From positions 62,001-126,000 of the forward strand of contig NZ_JAUQSX010000001.1 in assembly GCF_030581005.1 (NCBI RefSeq): 64,000 nt of DNA, given 5' to 3'. This DNA comes from Hymenobacter mellowenesis (lineage in GTDB: Bacteria; Bacteroidota; Bacteroidia; Cytophagales; Hymenobacteraceae). Below are positions 23,598 to 33,200 of this stretch, piece by piece; position 1 is the first letter of the stretch, and each line of letters begins with the position of its first letter. A program made the translations under genes and the position numbers. The notes under the pieces were generated by a model. That model did not search any database, was not told the origin of the DNA, and saw nothing but the letters and a program-made list of their open reading frames with translations.

Positions 23598-24011
23598 ATG
23601 CCCGACTCCAACCGTAATTCTTACTCGGCAATTGACCTTTTAAACAGTGGCTGCGCTGTTTCGCCCGATGTACCTGCGCACGCCTCAGCCACTGGCCTGG
23701 GCGTGCACGATGGCCACACCCGCGAGAACGGCGGGCAGTTCACCCTGGGCCAGAACTACCCCAACCCCTTCGTGCGCGAAACCACCGTGCCCTTCACGCT
23801 GAATGTCGCGGCCGACGTACGCCTCGACCTCTTCGACCTAATGGGCCGCAAAATGGCCGGCGTAGTGCGCAAAAGCCGCCACGCCGGCGCCCAAAGCATC
23901 AAGCTCAACCTCGACGGCATGGGCTTGGCCGCCGGCGATTACACCTACCAACTCGAAGTGACCACCCGCCACGGCGTATACCGCCAACGAATGCTGATGA
24001 CGGCCGAATAG
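23598..24011 (+). CDS. Stand-alone T9SS type-A-like sorting domain
   Basis: A 137-residue protein made up mostly of a T9SS C-terminal sorting domain: LGQNYPNPFVRETTVPFTL, VRLDLFDLMGRKMAGVV, AAGDYTYQLEVTTRHGVYRQ. That domain is normally the last part of a large secreted protein. Here only about 50 residues precede it, and they contain no hydrophobic signal peptide. It has its own candidate promoter and terminator (24041). Either it is the remnant of a cargo gene or a cytoplasmic protein that reuses the fold. ATG 23598 was chosen over TTG 23583. Confidence 0.75.
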   Translation: MPDSNRNSYSAIDLLNSGCAVSPDVPAHASATGLGVHDGHTRENGGQFTLGQNYPNPFVRETTVPFTLNVAADVRLDLFDLMGRKMAGVVRKSRHAGAQSIKLNLDGMGLAAGDYTYQLEVTTRHGVYRQRMLMTAE

Positions 24012-24040
24012 GAGCAGGAGGTGAAGTGACGCTCCTTCCG

Positions 24041-24073
24041 AAGGCTGGCCGCTGCAACGGCCAGCCTTTTTTT
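24041..24073 (+). terminator. Intrinsic terminator
   Basis: An 11-bp stem AAGGCTGGCCG (24041-24051), loop CTGCAA, complementary arm (24058-24068) and a run of seven T ending at 24073. It lies 30 bases after the sorting-domain gene. Confidence 0.9.
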
Positions 24074-24115
24074 GGGGATTAATCGATGGCGGTGTTAACT
24101 CGGGAGGGCGGGGTC

Positions 24116-24147
24116 TTTCAGGTTAGGCGGCGGCGGCCGTACTTTCG
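24116..24147 (+). promoter_or_regulatory. Weak candidate promoter for fbaA
   Basis: TTTC (24116-24119), 20 bases, TACTTTCG (24140-24147). Each box has one mismatch to the consensus. It lies about 80 bases before the fbaA start. Confidence 0.35.
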
Positions 24148-24229
24148 CTGCCGGAGCCGCCGCCCGGGCGGCCCGCCCGTTCTGCTGCTTTCACTTCCCA
24201 CCGCGGCCCCGCCGCACCAATTCCATTTT

Positions 24230-25315
24230 ATGGCTGACCAAACCCTTACCGGCCTGCGCGCCGGCGTGCTGCACGGCGACGAAGTGCAGGCCCTCTTCAA
24301 AAATGCCAAGGCCAACGGCTACGCCCTGCCCGCCGTGAACGTGACCGGCACCAACACCGTGAACGGCGTGCTCGAAACCGCCAAGGCGGTGAACTCGCCG
24401 GTGATGATTCAGTTCTCAAACGGCGGCGCGCAGTTCTTCGCCGGCAAATCGGTGCCCAACGACAAGCAGCAGGCCAGCATCGCGGGCGGCATTTCGGGCG
24501 CTTACCATGTGCACCAGATGGCCGCCCTCTACGACGTGCCCGTAGTGCTGCACACCGACCACGCCGCCAAAAAACTCCTGCCCTGGATTGACGGCCTGCT
24601 TGAAGCCGGCGAGAAGTACTACGCCCAGCACGGCCAGCCGCTCTACAGCTCGCACATGCTCGACTTGTCGGAAGAGCCGATTGAGGAAAACATCGAAATC
24701 TGCAAGCGCTACCTCGAGCGCATGGCCAAAATCGGCATGACGCTGGAGATTGAGCTGGGCGTGACCGGCGGCGAAGAAGACGGCGTCGACAACTCCGACG
24801 TGGATTCCAGCAAGCTCTACACCCAGCCCGAGGAAGTGGCTTACGCCTACGAGCAGCTGAGCGAAATCAGCCCGCGCTTCACCATCGCGGCCGCGTTCGG
24901 CAACGTGCATGGCGTGTACAAGCCCGGCAACGTGAAGCTGCAGCCCAAGATTCTGCACAACTCGCAGGAGTTCCTGCGCCAGAAGCACAACATCCAGGAG
25001 ACCCTGCCCATCGACTTCGTGTTCCACGGCGGCTCGGGCTCGTCGCAGGAGGAAATCCGCGAAGCCATCAGCTACGGCGCCATCAAGATGAACATCGACA
25101 CCGACCTGCAGTGGGCGTTCTGGGAAGGCATCAAGGACTACTACGTGAAGAACGAAGGCTTCCTGCAGGGCCAGATTGGCAATCCCACCGGCGCCGATTC
25201 GCCCAACAAGAAGTACTACGACCCGCGCGTGTGGCTGCGCAAAGGCGAAGAAACCTTCGTGGCGCGCCTCAAGCAGGCCTTTGAGGACCTGAACTGCATC
25301 AACCGCCGCTATTAG
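24230..25315 (+). CDS. fbaA: Class II fructose-bisphosphate aldolase
   Basis: A 361-residue Zn-dependent aldolase of glycolysis and gluconeogenesis, reversibly cleaving fructose 1,6-bisphosphate. Metal and substrate motifs: VVLHTDHAAKKLL, ELGVTGGEEDG, AFGNVHGVYKPGNV, FVFHGGSGSS, MNIDTDLQWAFW. Length and motif order fit class IIA (E. coli FbaA type). ATG 24230 is used; an upstream in-frame stretch from 24086 is unrelated sequence. It is probably monocistronic, with repeat A4 downstream. Confidence 0.96.
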   Translation: MADQTLTGLRAGVLHGDEVQALFKNAKANGYALPAVNVTGTNTVNGVLETAKAVNSPVMIQFSNGGAQFFAGKSVPNDKQQASIAGGISGAYHVHQMAALYDVPVVLHTDHAAKKLLPWIDGLLEAGEKYYAQHGQPLYSSHMLDLSEEPIEENIEICKRYLERMAKIGMTLEIELGVTGGEEDGVDNSDVDSSKLYTQPEEVAYAYEQLSEISPRFTIAAAFGNVHGVYKPGNVKLQPKILHNSQEFLRQKHNIQETLPIDFVFHGGSGSSQEEIREAISYGAIKMNIDTDLQWAFWEGIKDYYVKNEGFLQGQIGNPTGADSPNKKYYDPRVWLRKGEETFVARLKQAFEDLNCINRRY

Positions 25316-25329
25316 GCCTGCTGAAGAAA

Positions 25330-25442
25330 AAAGAACGTCATGCTAAGCGAAGTCGAAGCATCTCGCGTGTGGTAGTAATCCAATCGACAGGATTTACTAC
25401 TGCACGCGAGATGCTTCGACTTTGCTCAGCATGACGTTCTTT
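25330..25442. repeat. Family A repeat, copy 4
   Basis: Outer arm AAAAGAACGTCATGCT with complement; both inner arms carry the variant GTCGAAGCATCTCGCGTG. The loop TGGTAGTAATCCAATCGACAGGA... differs from other copies. Its right end is 27 bases before the reductase start. Confidence 0.9.
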
Positions 25443-25469
25443 TATTACGCTATTTCCCATTCCGCCCTC

Positions 25470-26462
25470 ATGCCCTACCAGCCCAACCCTACCCGCTACC
25501 AGGAAATGACCTACCGCCGCTGCGGCCGCAGCGGCCTGAAACTGCCGGCCCTCTCGCTCGGCCTATGGCACAACTTCGGCGGCGTGGACGTGCTCGAAAA
25601 CGGCCGTGCCATCCTGCGCCGCGCCTTCGACCGGGGCATCACGCACTTCGACTTGGCCAACAACTACGGCCCGCCCCCCGGCTCGGCCGAAACAAATTTC
25701 GGCCGCATTCTGCGCGAAGATTTTGCAGCTCACCGCGACGAGCTCATCATTTCCAGCAAGGCCGGTTACACCATGTGGGACGGCCCCTACGGCGACTGGG
25801 GCTCCAAGAAATACCTGGTTTCCAGCCTCGACCAAAGCCTGAAGCGCATGGGCCTGGAGTACGTCGACATCTTCTACCACCACCGCCCCGACCCCAACAC
25901 GCCCTTGGCCGAAACCATGGCCGCGCTCGACCTACTGGTGCGCCAGGGCAAAGCCCTGTACGTGGGCCTGAGCAACTACCGCCCCGCCGAGGCAGCCGAA
26001 GCCTTCCGCATTTTGCGCGAGTTGGGTACGCCCTGCCTCATCCATCAGCCCAAATACTCCATGTTTGAGCGCTGGGTAGAAGGCGGCCTGCTTGATTTGC
26101 TGGGCGAGGAAGGCGTAGGCTGCATTCCCTTCTCACCGCTGGCCCAGGGTTTATTGACCAACAAATACCTGAACGGCATCCCGGAAGACTCCCGCGTAGC
26201 CAAAGGCGTGGGCTTCCTGAAAGAAAGCAACCTCACGCCCGAACGCCTCTCGCAAGTCCGCCACCTCAATGAACTGGCAATAACACGCAACCAAAGCCTC
26301 GCCCAAATGGCCCTTTCCTGGCTGCTGAAAGACGAGCGGGTCACGTCCGTCCTCATCGGCGCCAGCAAGCCCGAGCAACTCGACGACTCGCTGCGCTGCC
26401 TGGAGAACCTGGCTTTTAGCGCAGAGGAGCTGGCCGGAATTGAGGAAGTTCTGCGCGGCTAG
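25470..26462 (+). CDS. Aldo/keto reductase (YghZ/Gpr-like)
   Basis: A 330-residue NADPH-dependent aldo/keto reductase. The catalytic tetrad region is visible: FDLANNYGPPPGSAE (Asp, Tyr), ISSKAGYTMWDG (Lys) and DIFYHHRPD (His). The subgroup pattern YGDWGSKKYLVSSLDQSL matches YghZ, which reduces L-glyceraldehyde 3-phosphate and other aldehydes. Its position next to fbaA fits a role in triose-phosphate detoxification, but there is no operon: repeat A4 and about 150 bases separate them. ATG 25470 gives the standard N-terminus. Confidence 0.93.
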   Translation: MPYQPNPTRYQEMTYRRCGRSGLKLPALSLGLWHNFGGVDVLENGRAILRRAFDRGITHFDLANNYGPPPGSAETNFGRILREDFAAHRDELIISSKAGYTMWDGPYGDWGSKKYLVSSLDQSLKRMGLEYVDIFYHHRPDPNTPLAETMAALDLLVRQGKALYVGLSNYRPAEAAEAFRILRELGTPCLIHQPKYSMFERWVEGGLLDLLGEEGVGCIPFSPLAQGLLTNKYLNGIPEDSRVAKGVGFLKESNLTPERLSQVRHLNELAITRNQSLAQMALSWLLKDERVTSVLIGASKPEQLDDSLRCLENLAFSAEELAGIEEVLRG

Positions 26463-26480
26463 GACGATGTAGTCTAAATG

Positions 26481-26586
26481 GTCATGCCGAGCGCAGCCGA
26501 GGCATCTCGCGTATGGTAGCAATCAAAATCGTGGACCGATTGATTTACCACCACACGCGAGATGCCTCGGCTGCGCTCGGCATGAC
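26481..26586. repeat. Family A repeat, copy 5
   Basis: Perfect 32-bp arms GTCATGCCGAGCGCAGCCGA... (26481-26512) and complement (26555-26586). It separates the reductase from the convergent MotB-like gene, the last gene of the 26605-37220 cluster. Confidence 0.92.
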
Positions 26587-26604
26587 GTTCGTTCTCCCAC
26601 TATT

Positions 26605-27264
26605 CTATTTCCCAATCGAGCCAATCTTGGGCTGAATCTGGATAATGAAGCGCTTATTGAGCGCCTCCTGGCTGCCGGTGTAGCGGCCGGCGCCGCGGAA
26701 GCCGCTGCCGGCGGCCACCACTTCCAGGTTGGCGGGGAAACGCAGGCCGGCTTGCTCCCAGAGGCGAATTACGCTCAGGGCGCGGCTGTAGCTGAGCTGG
26801 CGCACGGCGGGACCGTCGAGGTTGTGCGGGTCGTTGGCGGGGTAGCGCAGGTCTTTGGCAGCGCGGCCCTCCACCACAATGAGGTACTGCACGTTGTCGT
26901 CGTTTTTGATGGACTGCATCTCGCTGAGCAGGAAGCGGCCGGCTTTCACGAGCGGCGTTTGGGCCTCGTAGGGCAGCACGTCGCTCTTGGGTGCGAACGT
27001 GACCGGGAACTTCAGTTCGTAGCGCTTGTAGGTAGCGTTGTACTCGAAATAATTGCTTTCGAGCCGCTTGAGGGCAGCTTTGATTTCGTCGAGCTTGCGC
27101 TTTTCCTGCACCTGCACCTTCAGCTCCGAAATCAAGCGCTCGTTGTCGCGCTGCTTGTCGTTGGCCCGCTTGAATCCCAGCACGAACAGCACGAGCATGA
27201 TGAGGAACAAGGCCGTCATGAGGTCCACGTAGCTGGGCCAGAAAAAGTCCTTGCTTTCTTTCAT
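26605..27264 (-). CDS. MotB/OmpA-like stator partner
   Basis: A 219-residue inner-membrane protein with one helix (residues 9-31, WPSYVDLMTALFLIMLVLFV). Asp14 in SYVDLMT matches the ion-carrying Asp of MotB and ZorB. A coiled coil (35-75) leads to an OmpA-like domain (about 95-215: LIVVEGRAA, QLSYSRALSVIRLWEQAG, NKRFIIQI) that probably holds peptidoglycan. It is the last gene of the seven-gene run and follows the MotA/ExbB-like gene. The pair would form an ion-driven stator. Compared with Zorya ZorB the size is similar, but the neighbours are different. Confidence 0.85.
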   Translation of the reverse strand: MKESKDFFWPSYVDLMTALFLIMLVLFVLGFKRANDKQRDNERLISELKVQVQEKRKLDEIKAALKRLESNYFEYNATYKRYELKFPVTFAPKSDVLPYEAQTPLVKAGRFLLSEMQSIKNDDNVQYLIVVEGRAAKDLRYPANDPHNLDGPAVRQLSYSRALSVIRLWEQAGLRFPANLEVVAAGSGFRGAGRYTGSQEALNKRFIIQIQPKIGSIGK

Positions 27265-27270
27265 ATCAGA

Positions 27271-27388
27271 ACGTCATGCTGAGCGCAGCCGAAGCATCTC
27301 GCTTGTAGTAATAATTCTTGTGTTCAACGATTGAATTACTGGTGGCACGCGAGATGCTTCGGCTGCGTGGACGCTAGATAGGCATGAC
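27271..27388. repeat. Family A repeat, damaged copy 6
   Basis: Left arm ACGTCATGCTGAGCGCAGCC... is intact; the right arm is interrupted by an insertion or substitution (CTGCGTGGACGCTAGATAGG around 27364-27383). It lies between the MotA-like and MotB-like genes. Confidence 0.88.
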
Positions 27389-27409
27389 CGTTCACCTTCA
27401 GTAGCAACT

Positions 27410-28903
27410 TTATTTCTTCCCCAAAATCGTGCGCTGGAACCAGTTCGGCTTCGTGATTTCCTCCAGCACCTTGTTGGTCCGGTCCACCTGTTGCAAGAGT
27501 TGCTGCTGTAGCTGGGCATCGGCCAGCAGGCGGGCTTCCATGCGCTGCATGGCTTGCGCAGCCAGGTTGGCCTGGCGCTCCTGCAGCATGTTGAGGTCTT
27601 TTTGCTGGGCCGGGAGCTGGGTGAAGGGGTTGAGGTACTCGGTAATTTTCTGGTAGATATTGTCCTGGTTCAGGCGGCGGAAGTGCTGCTGCCACTGCTC
27701 GTGGGCGGCGCTGGCTTCCTTCTGTAGTTCCTGCAGGCGGCCGTCGAGCTCGGCGTCCATCCGGTGCACGCCCTCGCTCACGCCCTGTCGGATTTGCGCG
27801 CCCAAATCGACCAGCAGCTTGCCGTGCTGGCTGAAGAAGGCCACCTGCTGGCGTAGCGCATCATCGTGCTGCTGCAGGTATTGCGGCACGCTGGCGAGGC
27901 CCTGCTCCAGGGCGGTGAGGCGGTTGAGGAGCGAGCCAATGGTCTGGGCCGCCTCGTTGCTATGCACCACGGTGGTATTCAGCGCCTGCTGGTAGCCCAG
28001 GAATTTCTCGAACGTCTGGGCGCTTTCATCCACCCGGTCAAACACTTTGATAGTGGCATTGGCCAACTCCGAGTAGCCGATTTTCTCCAGTTGCTCTAAG
28101 AAGCGCTTCTGCACGCTCACGTTCTCGGTGATGCTGGCGATGAGCGGCGTGAACTCGTGAATCTTGCTGAAGAAGTCGTTCTGAATCTGGCTGAAAAACT
28201 CGGCGTTGAACGAGTCCAGCACCGCTTTCAGGTTGCTCATACCGGCCTGCATGTCGGAGTTCAGCTTGGGCAGCAGGGCCTTTTGCAGGAAGGTGTAGTA
28301 GGCGTTTTTGTTGCGGTCGCGCACGGCGCGGGCCTGCTTCAGCAGCTGGTTGCCGGCCAGCGTAAACGCCAGGCCGAACAGGCTGCCAATCATGGCGATG
28401 AGCACCCCGCCGAGGAAATGCTGCACGTCGCCGTTGCTGAACGAAGTATCGGTGTTCGGATTGGCCGCCGCGTCGGCAAACGGGTTGCCTACCAGCGCCA
28501 CCAGTCCGATAATGGCCCCGGTGAAGGTGCCCAGCAGCCCCAGGTACAGCGGCGTGGTAATCTGGGCCTGAATCTCGTCATCCAGTGCCTCAGCGTGGCG
28601 CTCGGAAATGTCTTTCAAAATGCCAAAATCGGCGGCCGCGCCCCGGTTGTTCAGCAGGTACTCGTTGGTATCGGCGATGATTTGGCCGAATTCCGACGAA
28701 GCCCCGTTCGTGATGAGGGCATCGTACTGCACGTCGAAGTTTTTCTCGGGCTGCGCGGCGGTGTAGGCGATGGGCTGCACGGCCACCGCGCCCGCCACCG
28801 GGTACATGCCCAGAATGCGCCCGATGAGCTGGCGGTTGCGGAGGAACACCACCGCCTGCCACGCCACCAGCGCCAGGATAAGAAGGATTTCGATTAAGAG
28901 CAT
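27410..28903 (-). CDS. MotA/TolQ/ExbB/ZorA-like stator with coiled-coil tail
   Basis: A 497-residue membrane protein. Helix 1 is at residues 2-21; the family motif LYLGLLGTFTGAIIGLVALV lies in helix 2 (119-138), and helix 3 is at 162-186 (HFLGGVLIAMIGSLFGLAFT). From about 190 to the end there are some 300 residues of predicted helix and coiled coil rich in Gln, Leu and Ala (LQELQKEASAAHEQWQQHFR). A long cytoplasmic tail is typical of ZorA and not of flagellar MotA. It precedes the MotB-like gene. The tail is the likely link to the cytoskeletal NTPases of the operon. Confidence 0.85.
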   Translation of the reverse strand: MLLIEILLILALVAWQAVVFLRNRQLIGRILGMYPVAGAVAVQPIAYTAAQPEKNFDVQYDALITNGASSEFGQIIADTNEYLLNNRGAAADFGILKDISERHAEALDDEIQAQITTPLYLGLLGTFTGAIIGLVALVGNPFADAAANPNTDTSFSNGDVQHFLGGVLIAMIGSLFGLAFTLAGNQLLKQARAVRDRNKNAYYTFLQKALLPKLNSDMQAGMSNLKAVLDSFNAEFFSQIQNDFFSKIHEFTPLIASITENVSVQKRFLEQLEKIGYSELANATIKVFDRVDESAQTFEKFLGYQQALNTTVVHSNEAAQTIGSLLNRLTALEQGLASVPQYLQQHDDALRQQVAFFSQHGKLLVDLGAQIRQGVSEGVHRMDAELDGRLQELQKEASAAHEQWQQHFRRLNQDNIYQKITEYLNPFTQLPAQQKDLNMLQERQANLAAQAMQRMEARLLADAQLQQQLLQQVDRTNKVLEEITKPNWFQRTILGKK

Positions 28904-28947
28904 AGCTGCTTTTACGGATAACGGCCGAAGGTACCGCCCTCACGTCC

Positions 28948-29074
28948 ACCTCACCCCCTGACCCCTTTCCAAAAAAGAGGGGGCACCGGCTCGTGAAGAC
29001 GATTTCATGGTCAAACTCGCCAGGAGCAAGACCGGTGCCCCCTCTTTTTTGGAGAGGGGGTCAGGGGGTGAGGT
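28948..29074. repeat. Family C repeat, copy 3
   Basis: Arms start ACCTCACCCCCTGACCCC and run through CCAAAAAAGAGGGGGCACCGG; the inner ends are CACCGGC and ACCGGTG. It fills the space between the stator gene and the membrane-anchored gene upstream. Confidence 0.9.
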
Positions 29075-29084
29075 TGGCGCCTGC

Positions 29085-30236
29085 TTAGCTCAGTGCAATG
29101 CTCGCCTTCTGCACCACGTGCCAGGCGTCGTCGCGCCGCTCCAGCTTGCCGGCTGTCAGGTTTTTGATGGTCGTGAACTGCTCCGTGGGCGGCAGCTCAA
29201 ACTGGAAAAACTCCTTCAGCTCCCGCACGCCATTGCCGATGATGCGCGACTGGTCGGCCTGCGGGCTGAACGAGAATTGCGCCGTGGTGGCCTCCGAATG
29301 TGGCAGCGTGATGAGCAGCGGCATCTGCGGCAGCGGGTTGGGACTGAGCTTGCGGTGCTCGATGCTGGGCACATCGGGGGCCGGGGCGTAGTAGTGCAGC
29401 GGGCCGTTATTGGGAGCAACAGCCGCTTCGGCAGCGGCCGACGTTTCGGCGGGTACGCCGGTAGCCTCCGGCGCGCTGGCTTCAATCAGCTCCTGAATGG
29501 CGGGCGGCGTGGACGTGGGCGCGGCCCACTCGATGGTTTGGCCGGGCTCCAGGGGCTGTTCGGGGCCGGTGGGTGGCGTGGGAATCGTTGGGTTCATAGC
29601 GGAAGGACGGGGAGCTATTGTTGGCCAGGCATCGGCCTTATCAGCCGACGGGGGGCGGGAATTGAAATTGGGCTTCGACTTCTTGTCTTTGCCGGCTGGC
29701 CGGTTGGCGGGCTTGGGTTTCGTGCCCTGCACCTCGCGCATCGACTGAAACGACACGCCCTTACCGGGATTCTCGGCCGGCGCGGGCGCGGTGGGTACCA
29801 CCGGGGGCGCGGGATTTTTGGCAGGAATGGCGGGAGCATCCGGCGAGGACTTGTACACGTTTTGCGCCGCCGGCTTTTTCCGCACCGGCTCAGCAGGCGC
29901 TGGCCGCGCCGGCTCAGGCAGCACATTTTCCGCTCCGCTTTTGCCGGCCGAGCGCCGCGTCCACAGCCATACGCCCAGCGCGCCGATGGCCACGCCGCCC
30001 AATACGGCCCACACCAGCGTGCCATTCGATGCGGGCCTGGCAACTGGTGCAGCAGCAGAATCAGCAGCGGTGCCAAGCGCTGCCGCACCGGCCGGCGGCT
30101 GGGCCCACGCCGCCGGACTGCCGCTCAGCAGCCCCAGCAGCAGAAGAAGTAGCAACGGCCGGCCGCCCCAACGGGAGCAGCCGGCCGGCCGGAACGGGCG
30201 CCGCGCCGCGCCGTTAATTGAGCGGCTGCGCGTCAT
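29085..30236 (-). CDS. Membrane-anchored Pro-rich protein of the cytoskeletal operon
   Basis: A 383-residue protein of unknown family. It starts at ATG 30236, overlapping the actin-like gene by 23 bases. An N-terminal signal-like helix (LLLLLLLGLLSGSPAAWAQ) is followed by a second helix (about 71-90, LVWAVLGGVAIGALGVWLW), so the middle part probably faces the cytoplasm. A long Pro/Ala/Lys linker (about 95-275) leads to a conserved-looking C-terminal domain (about 280-383, PLLITLPHSEATTAQFSF, ELKEFFQFELPPTEQFTTI). It may tether the actin-like and tubulin-like proteins to the membrane, which is inference. Confidence 0.78.
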   Translation of the reverse strand: MTRSRSINGAARRPFRPAGCSRWGGRPLLLLLLLGLLSGSPAAWAQPPAGAAALGTAADSAAAPVARPASNGTLVWAVLGGVAIGALGVWLWTRRSAGKSGAENVLPEPARPAPAEPVRKKPAAQNVYKSSPDAPAIPAKNPAPPVVPTAPAPAENPGKGVSFQSMREVQGTKPKPANRPAGKDKKSKPNFNSRPPSADKADAWPTIAPRPSAMNPTIPTPPTGPEQPLEPGQTIEWAAPTSTPPAIQELIEASAPEATGVPAETSAAAEAAVAPNNGPLHYYAPAPDVPSIEHRKLSPNPLPQMPLLITLPHSEATTAQFSFSPQADQSRIIGNGVRELKEFFQFELPPTEQFTTIKNLTAGKLERRDDAWHVVQKASIALS

Positions 30237-33200
30237 GAAGCACCTTGGATAGCTCATACAGGGCGTTTTTGAACGGCAGGAAGAACAGCGTTTCGGGAAT
30301 CGTGTCGCCGTCGCGCAGCACATCGGCGTACTGCTGGCGGTAGAGGTTGAAGGAGTCGCCGAGACTGCGCTCCAGCGTGTTCATCACCAGACCGGGGTCA
30401 TTTTTCACGCCCAGGTCGGCCTGCACACGCTTCAGCTCCGGGTCTTCGAGCAGCAGCTTGAGGCAGGCGCGAGCGTTGGCCATGACGGCCTGCTTGATTT
30501 CATCGGTTACGGCCGTGGCTTCGAGGTGGTGTTCGCCTTTGTCGGCTTGCGGGTTCTCGGGGTCGGGCAGCGTGCCCACGGGGCGCACCATGGGCGGGTC
30601 CTGCGGAATCTGGCCGGTGGCGAGCACGCCACCGTTGGCGGTGGTTTGCTTGGGGTCGTCGGCCAGCTTGATGCGGAAATCGGCTGGCACGGGCTGGCCA
30701 GTGGCTTTTTCCATGATGAGGCGGGCCAGCTTTTCCACCGGCTGCAGGTTGGCCCCCGCCGCCAGCAGCCGCACGTAGAGGCTGCCGCGCCCGGTGAAGC
30801 ACAGGTAGCGCGGCAGCTGCTGGCCGTTGGCCACCGTCACCTGCGCCACGTGGTAAATCAGCGCGCCGAAGTGCAGGTAGAACAGCACCCGCAGGTGCTC
30901 GGCCCGCAGCAGCCGCTCGCTGAAGCCCAGCAGCTGGTCGTAGTTGAACAGGAAGCTGGCTACATCCTCCGAGCCGAAATTATCGGTGCTTTCAGCCACC
31001 AGCACGTATTCGCGGGCCCGGCGGGCGGCGGGGCTCAGCACCGCGCTCTGCACCCCGGCCACGCCGAAACGCACCAAGCCATTGTCCTTTGAGCCGCGCA
31101 CTTCGGCCCCACCATCGCCCCACAAATCATTACCGGCGAAGCGAAACGAAGTGCTCAGTACCGGCTTGCGGTCAGCATAAAGCAGCACGTCGGTGGTGCC
31201 GCCGCCGATGTCGATGAAGGCGGCGTTTTCGCCCGGCCCCAGCGTCACGATGTTGCGGCGGGTGAGGTAGTAGTACGGCGCCGTCGACTCGACCATACAG
31301 GGCATGGAGTTGGTCGTCTTGAACACGTCGTGGAACAGCGTGTCCCACTCGCGCTGGTACAGGTTGCGCTGGTAAGTCGAGAAGCTCAGCGGGGCAAACC
31401 AAGTGATTTGCGTGGCCGCAAGGTTGCCGCCGTTTAGGGCTACTTTGGCGCGGCACAGCAGCAGGATTTCCTTGAAAAACGCCCGCACGCGGTTGGTATT
31501 GGCAATGTTCAGCGAATTATCCCACTTCAGATTGGTGTGATAATTCGGCCGGCGCTGCTCCTCGGTGATAATGCCGAAGGCCACGTTGATGTTGCCCAGC
31601 ACACTCAGCTCCTGGGTGGCGTAGTTGGCCGCCTCATAAGTAGCGGTGCGGGCCGGAAAGGCGTAGGGCGAGCTGTCGGCGCCAATAATCGGCGGCACGA
31701 ACTCGCGCTCCTGGTACTGCTGCCAGCGCTTGATTTGCACGAAGTTGGCCGGGTCATCGTCGATGCCGCGGTACAGGCGCTCGTACACGCTGCGGTCGGG
31801 CTCGGCGGTGGATTTTTTCAGCAGCGCCACGGGCGAGTCGGCTAGGCCGAAGCTGAACGGCTTGGGCTCCTGGCCGGGGCTGTCCTGCATGGCGACGTGG
31901 GTGTTTGTGGTACCGAAGTCGATGGCGAAACGGTACTCCTTGGTGCCCTGGCGCACTTCGGGCCAGCGCGGGATGATGAGCGCGCGGCCCTCGGCCGGGG
32001 CCGGATTCAGCACTTCGAGATAGTCGAAATGTGTGCCGCGTACCTCGTAGTAGGTGCTGCCTTCGTCCTGGCTGGTTTTGGGTGTGCGCTCGTAGCGGGT
32101 GGCGCTCTGGTCGGTGCCGGTGTCGCTGAGCTGGTGACCGTTAGCCCAGAATTTTAGGTCGACTTTCTTGGTCACCATGCTGGGGTCGATGTTGTTGGCA
32201 TCCACCAGCATGACTTTGTAGAAGTCGTTGTACTGCGGCGCGTCGGCCACTTTCACGAAGGGAAACACCGACAGCGCCACGTTGGTCACGCGCAGGCGGC
32301 CCACGCCCTCCCCTTGCGGGTTGTCGTAGTAAGCGCGCTCGTAGTCTACGTAGTCGCCGCCGCTCACCGGTACCCGCAGCCGCACTCGAATGCAGGCCGA
32401 TTCCAGCTCCAGCGTGAGGTGCTCGGCCAAATCCTGCTGCGTGAAATAGTCGAAATAAGCCGGCTTGATGGGCAGCAGCGGCCAGTTGCTAGGCCGGAAG
32501 CCGGGCGCAATTTTCAGGTTGCCACTGAAGAACTTTGTCTCATCCACCTCATACGGCACGGCCAGCAGGGTTTCTTCCAGCAAGTCGTTCACCGTCAAGT
32601 ACGGGTACGGCAATTCCGGGCCGGGCAGCGTGCGCTCTTTCAGCGGCCGGGCATCGGAAGCTGGCACGGTGGCCCCGCTGTCAGCAAACAGCGTCTCGTT
32701 GTAGTACTTCTTGCCCACAGCCTTGAGGCCCGGGCGCAGCACAATGGGCAGCGGCCCCGCCACCCCCGCCCGCGTGGGTCGGATGAACAGGTCGGAGCCG
32801 CGCACGGTGCCTTCATCAGGCCGCACGCGCAGCAGCACGCCGGCTACGTCAATTTGGTTGTTCGAGGCGTCGGTCAGTACCGGGAAATTGCTGAGACTAG
32901 CGGTGCCGTCCATAGCCCACTTTTGCAGCATGCCGCGGTCCAGCGTGTCGCGCACCAACGGGGCCATGGCCGTCAGGGCCGGGTCGCCCACAAACTCCTG
33001 GTACACGTAGTCGCGGAAGGCGGCTTCGCGGTTGGCCAGCGGCACGTATTGGTTATCAAAATAATAGCCCCCACCCTGCGGGCGCTGCACCGGCAGCGGC
33101 TTTACATTCGGGGCCGGAAAAAAAAGCGTGAGCGGCGAGGTGCCACCGATAAGCTGCGGCACGCCATTGGCCCCAGGGAAGTAGATGAGGTGCATCTCGG

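Noticed and set aside
26605..28903. The MotA/MotB-like pair as flagellar motor genes
   Set aside because: No flagellar gene is present, the tail of the MotA-like protein is far too long, and the organism type is non-flagellated.
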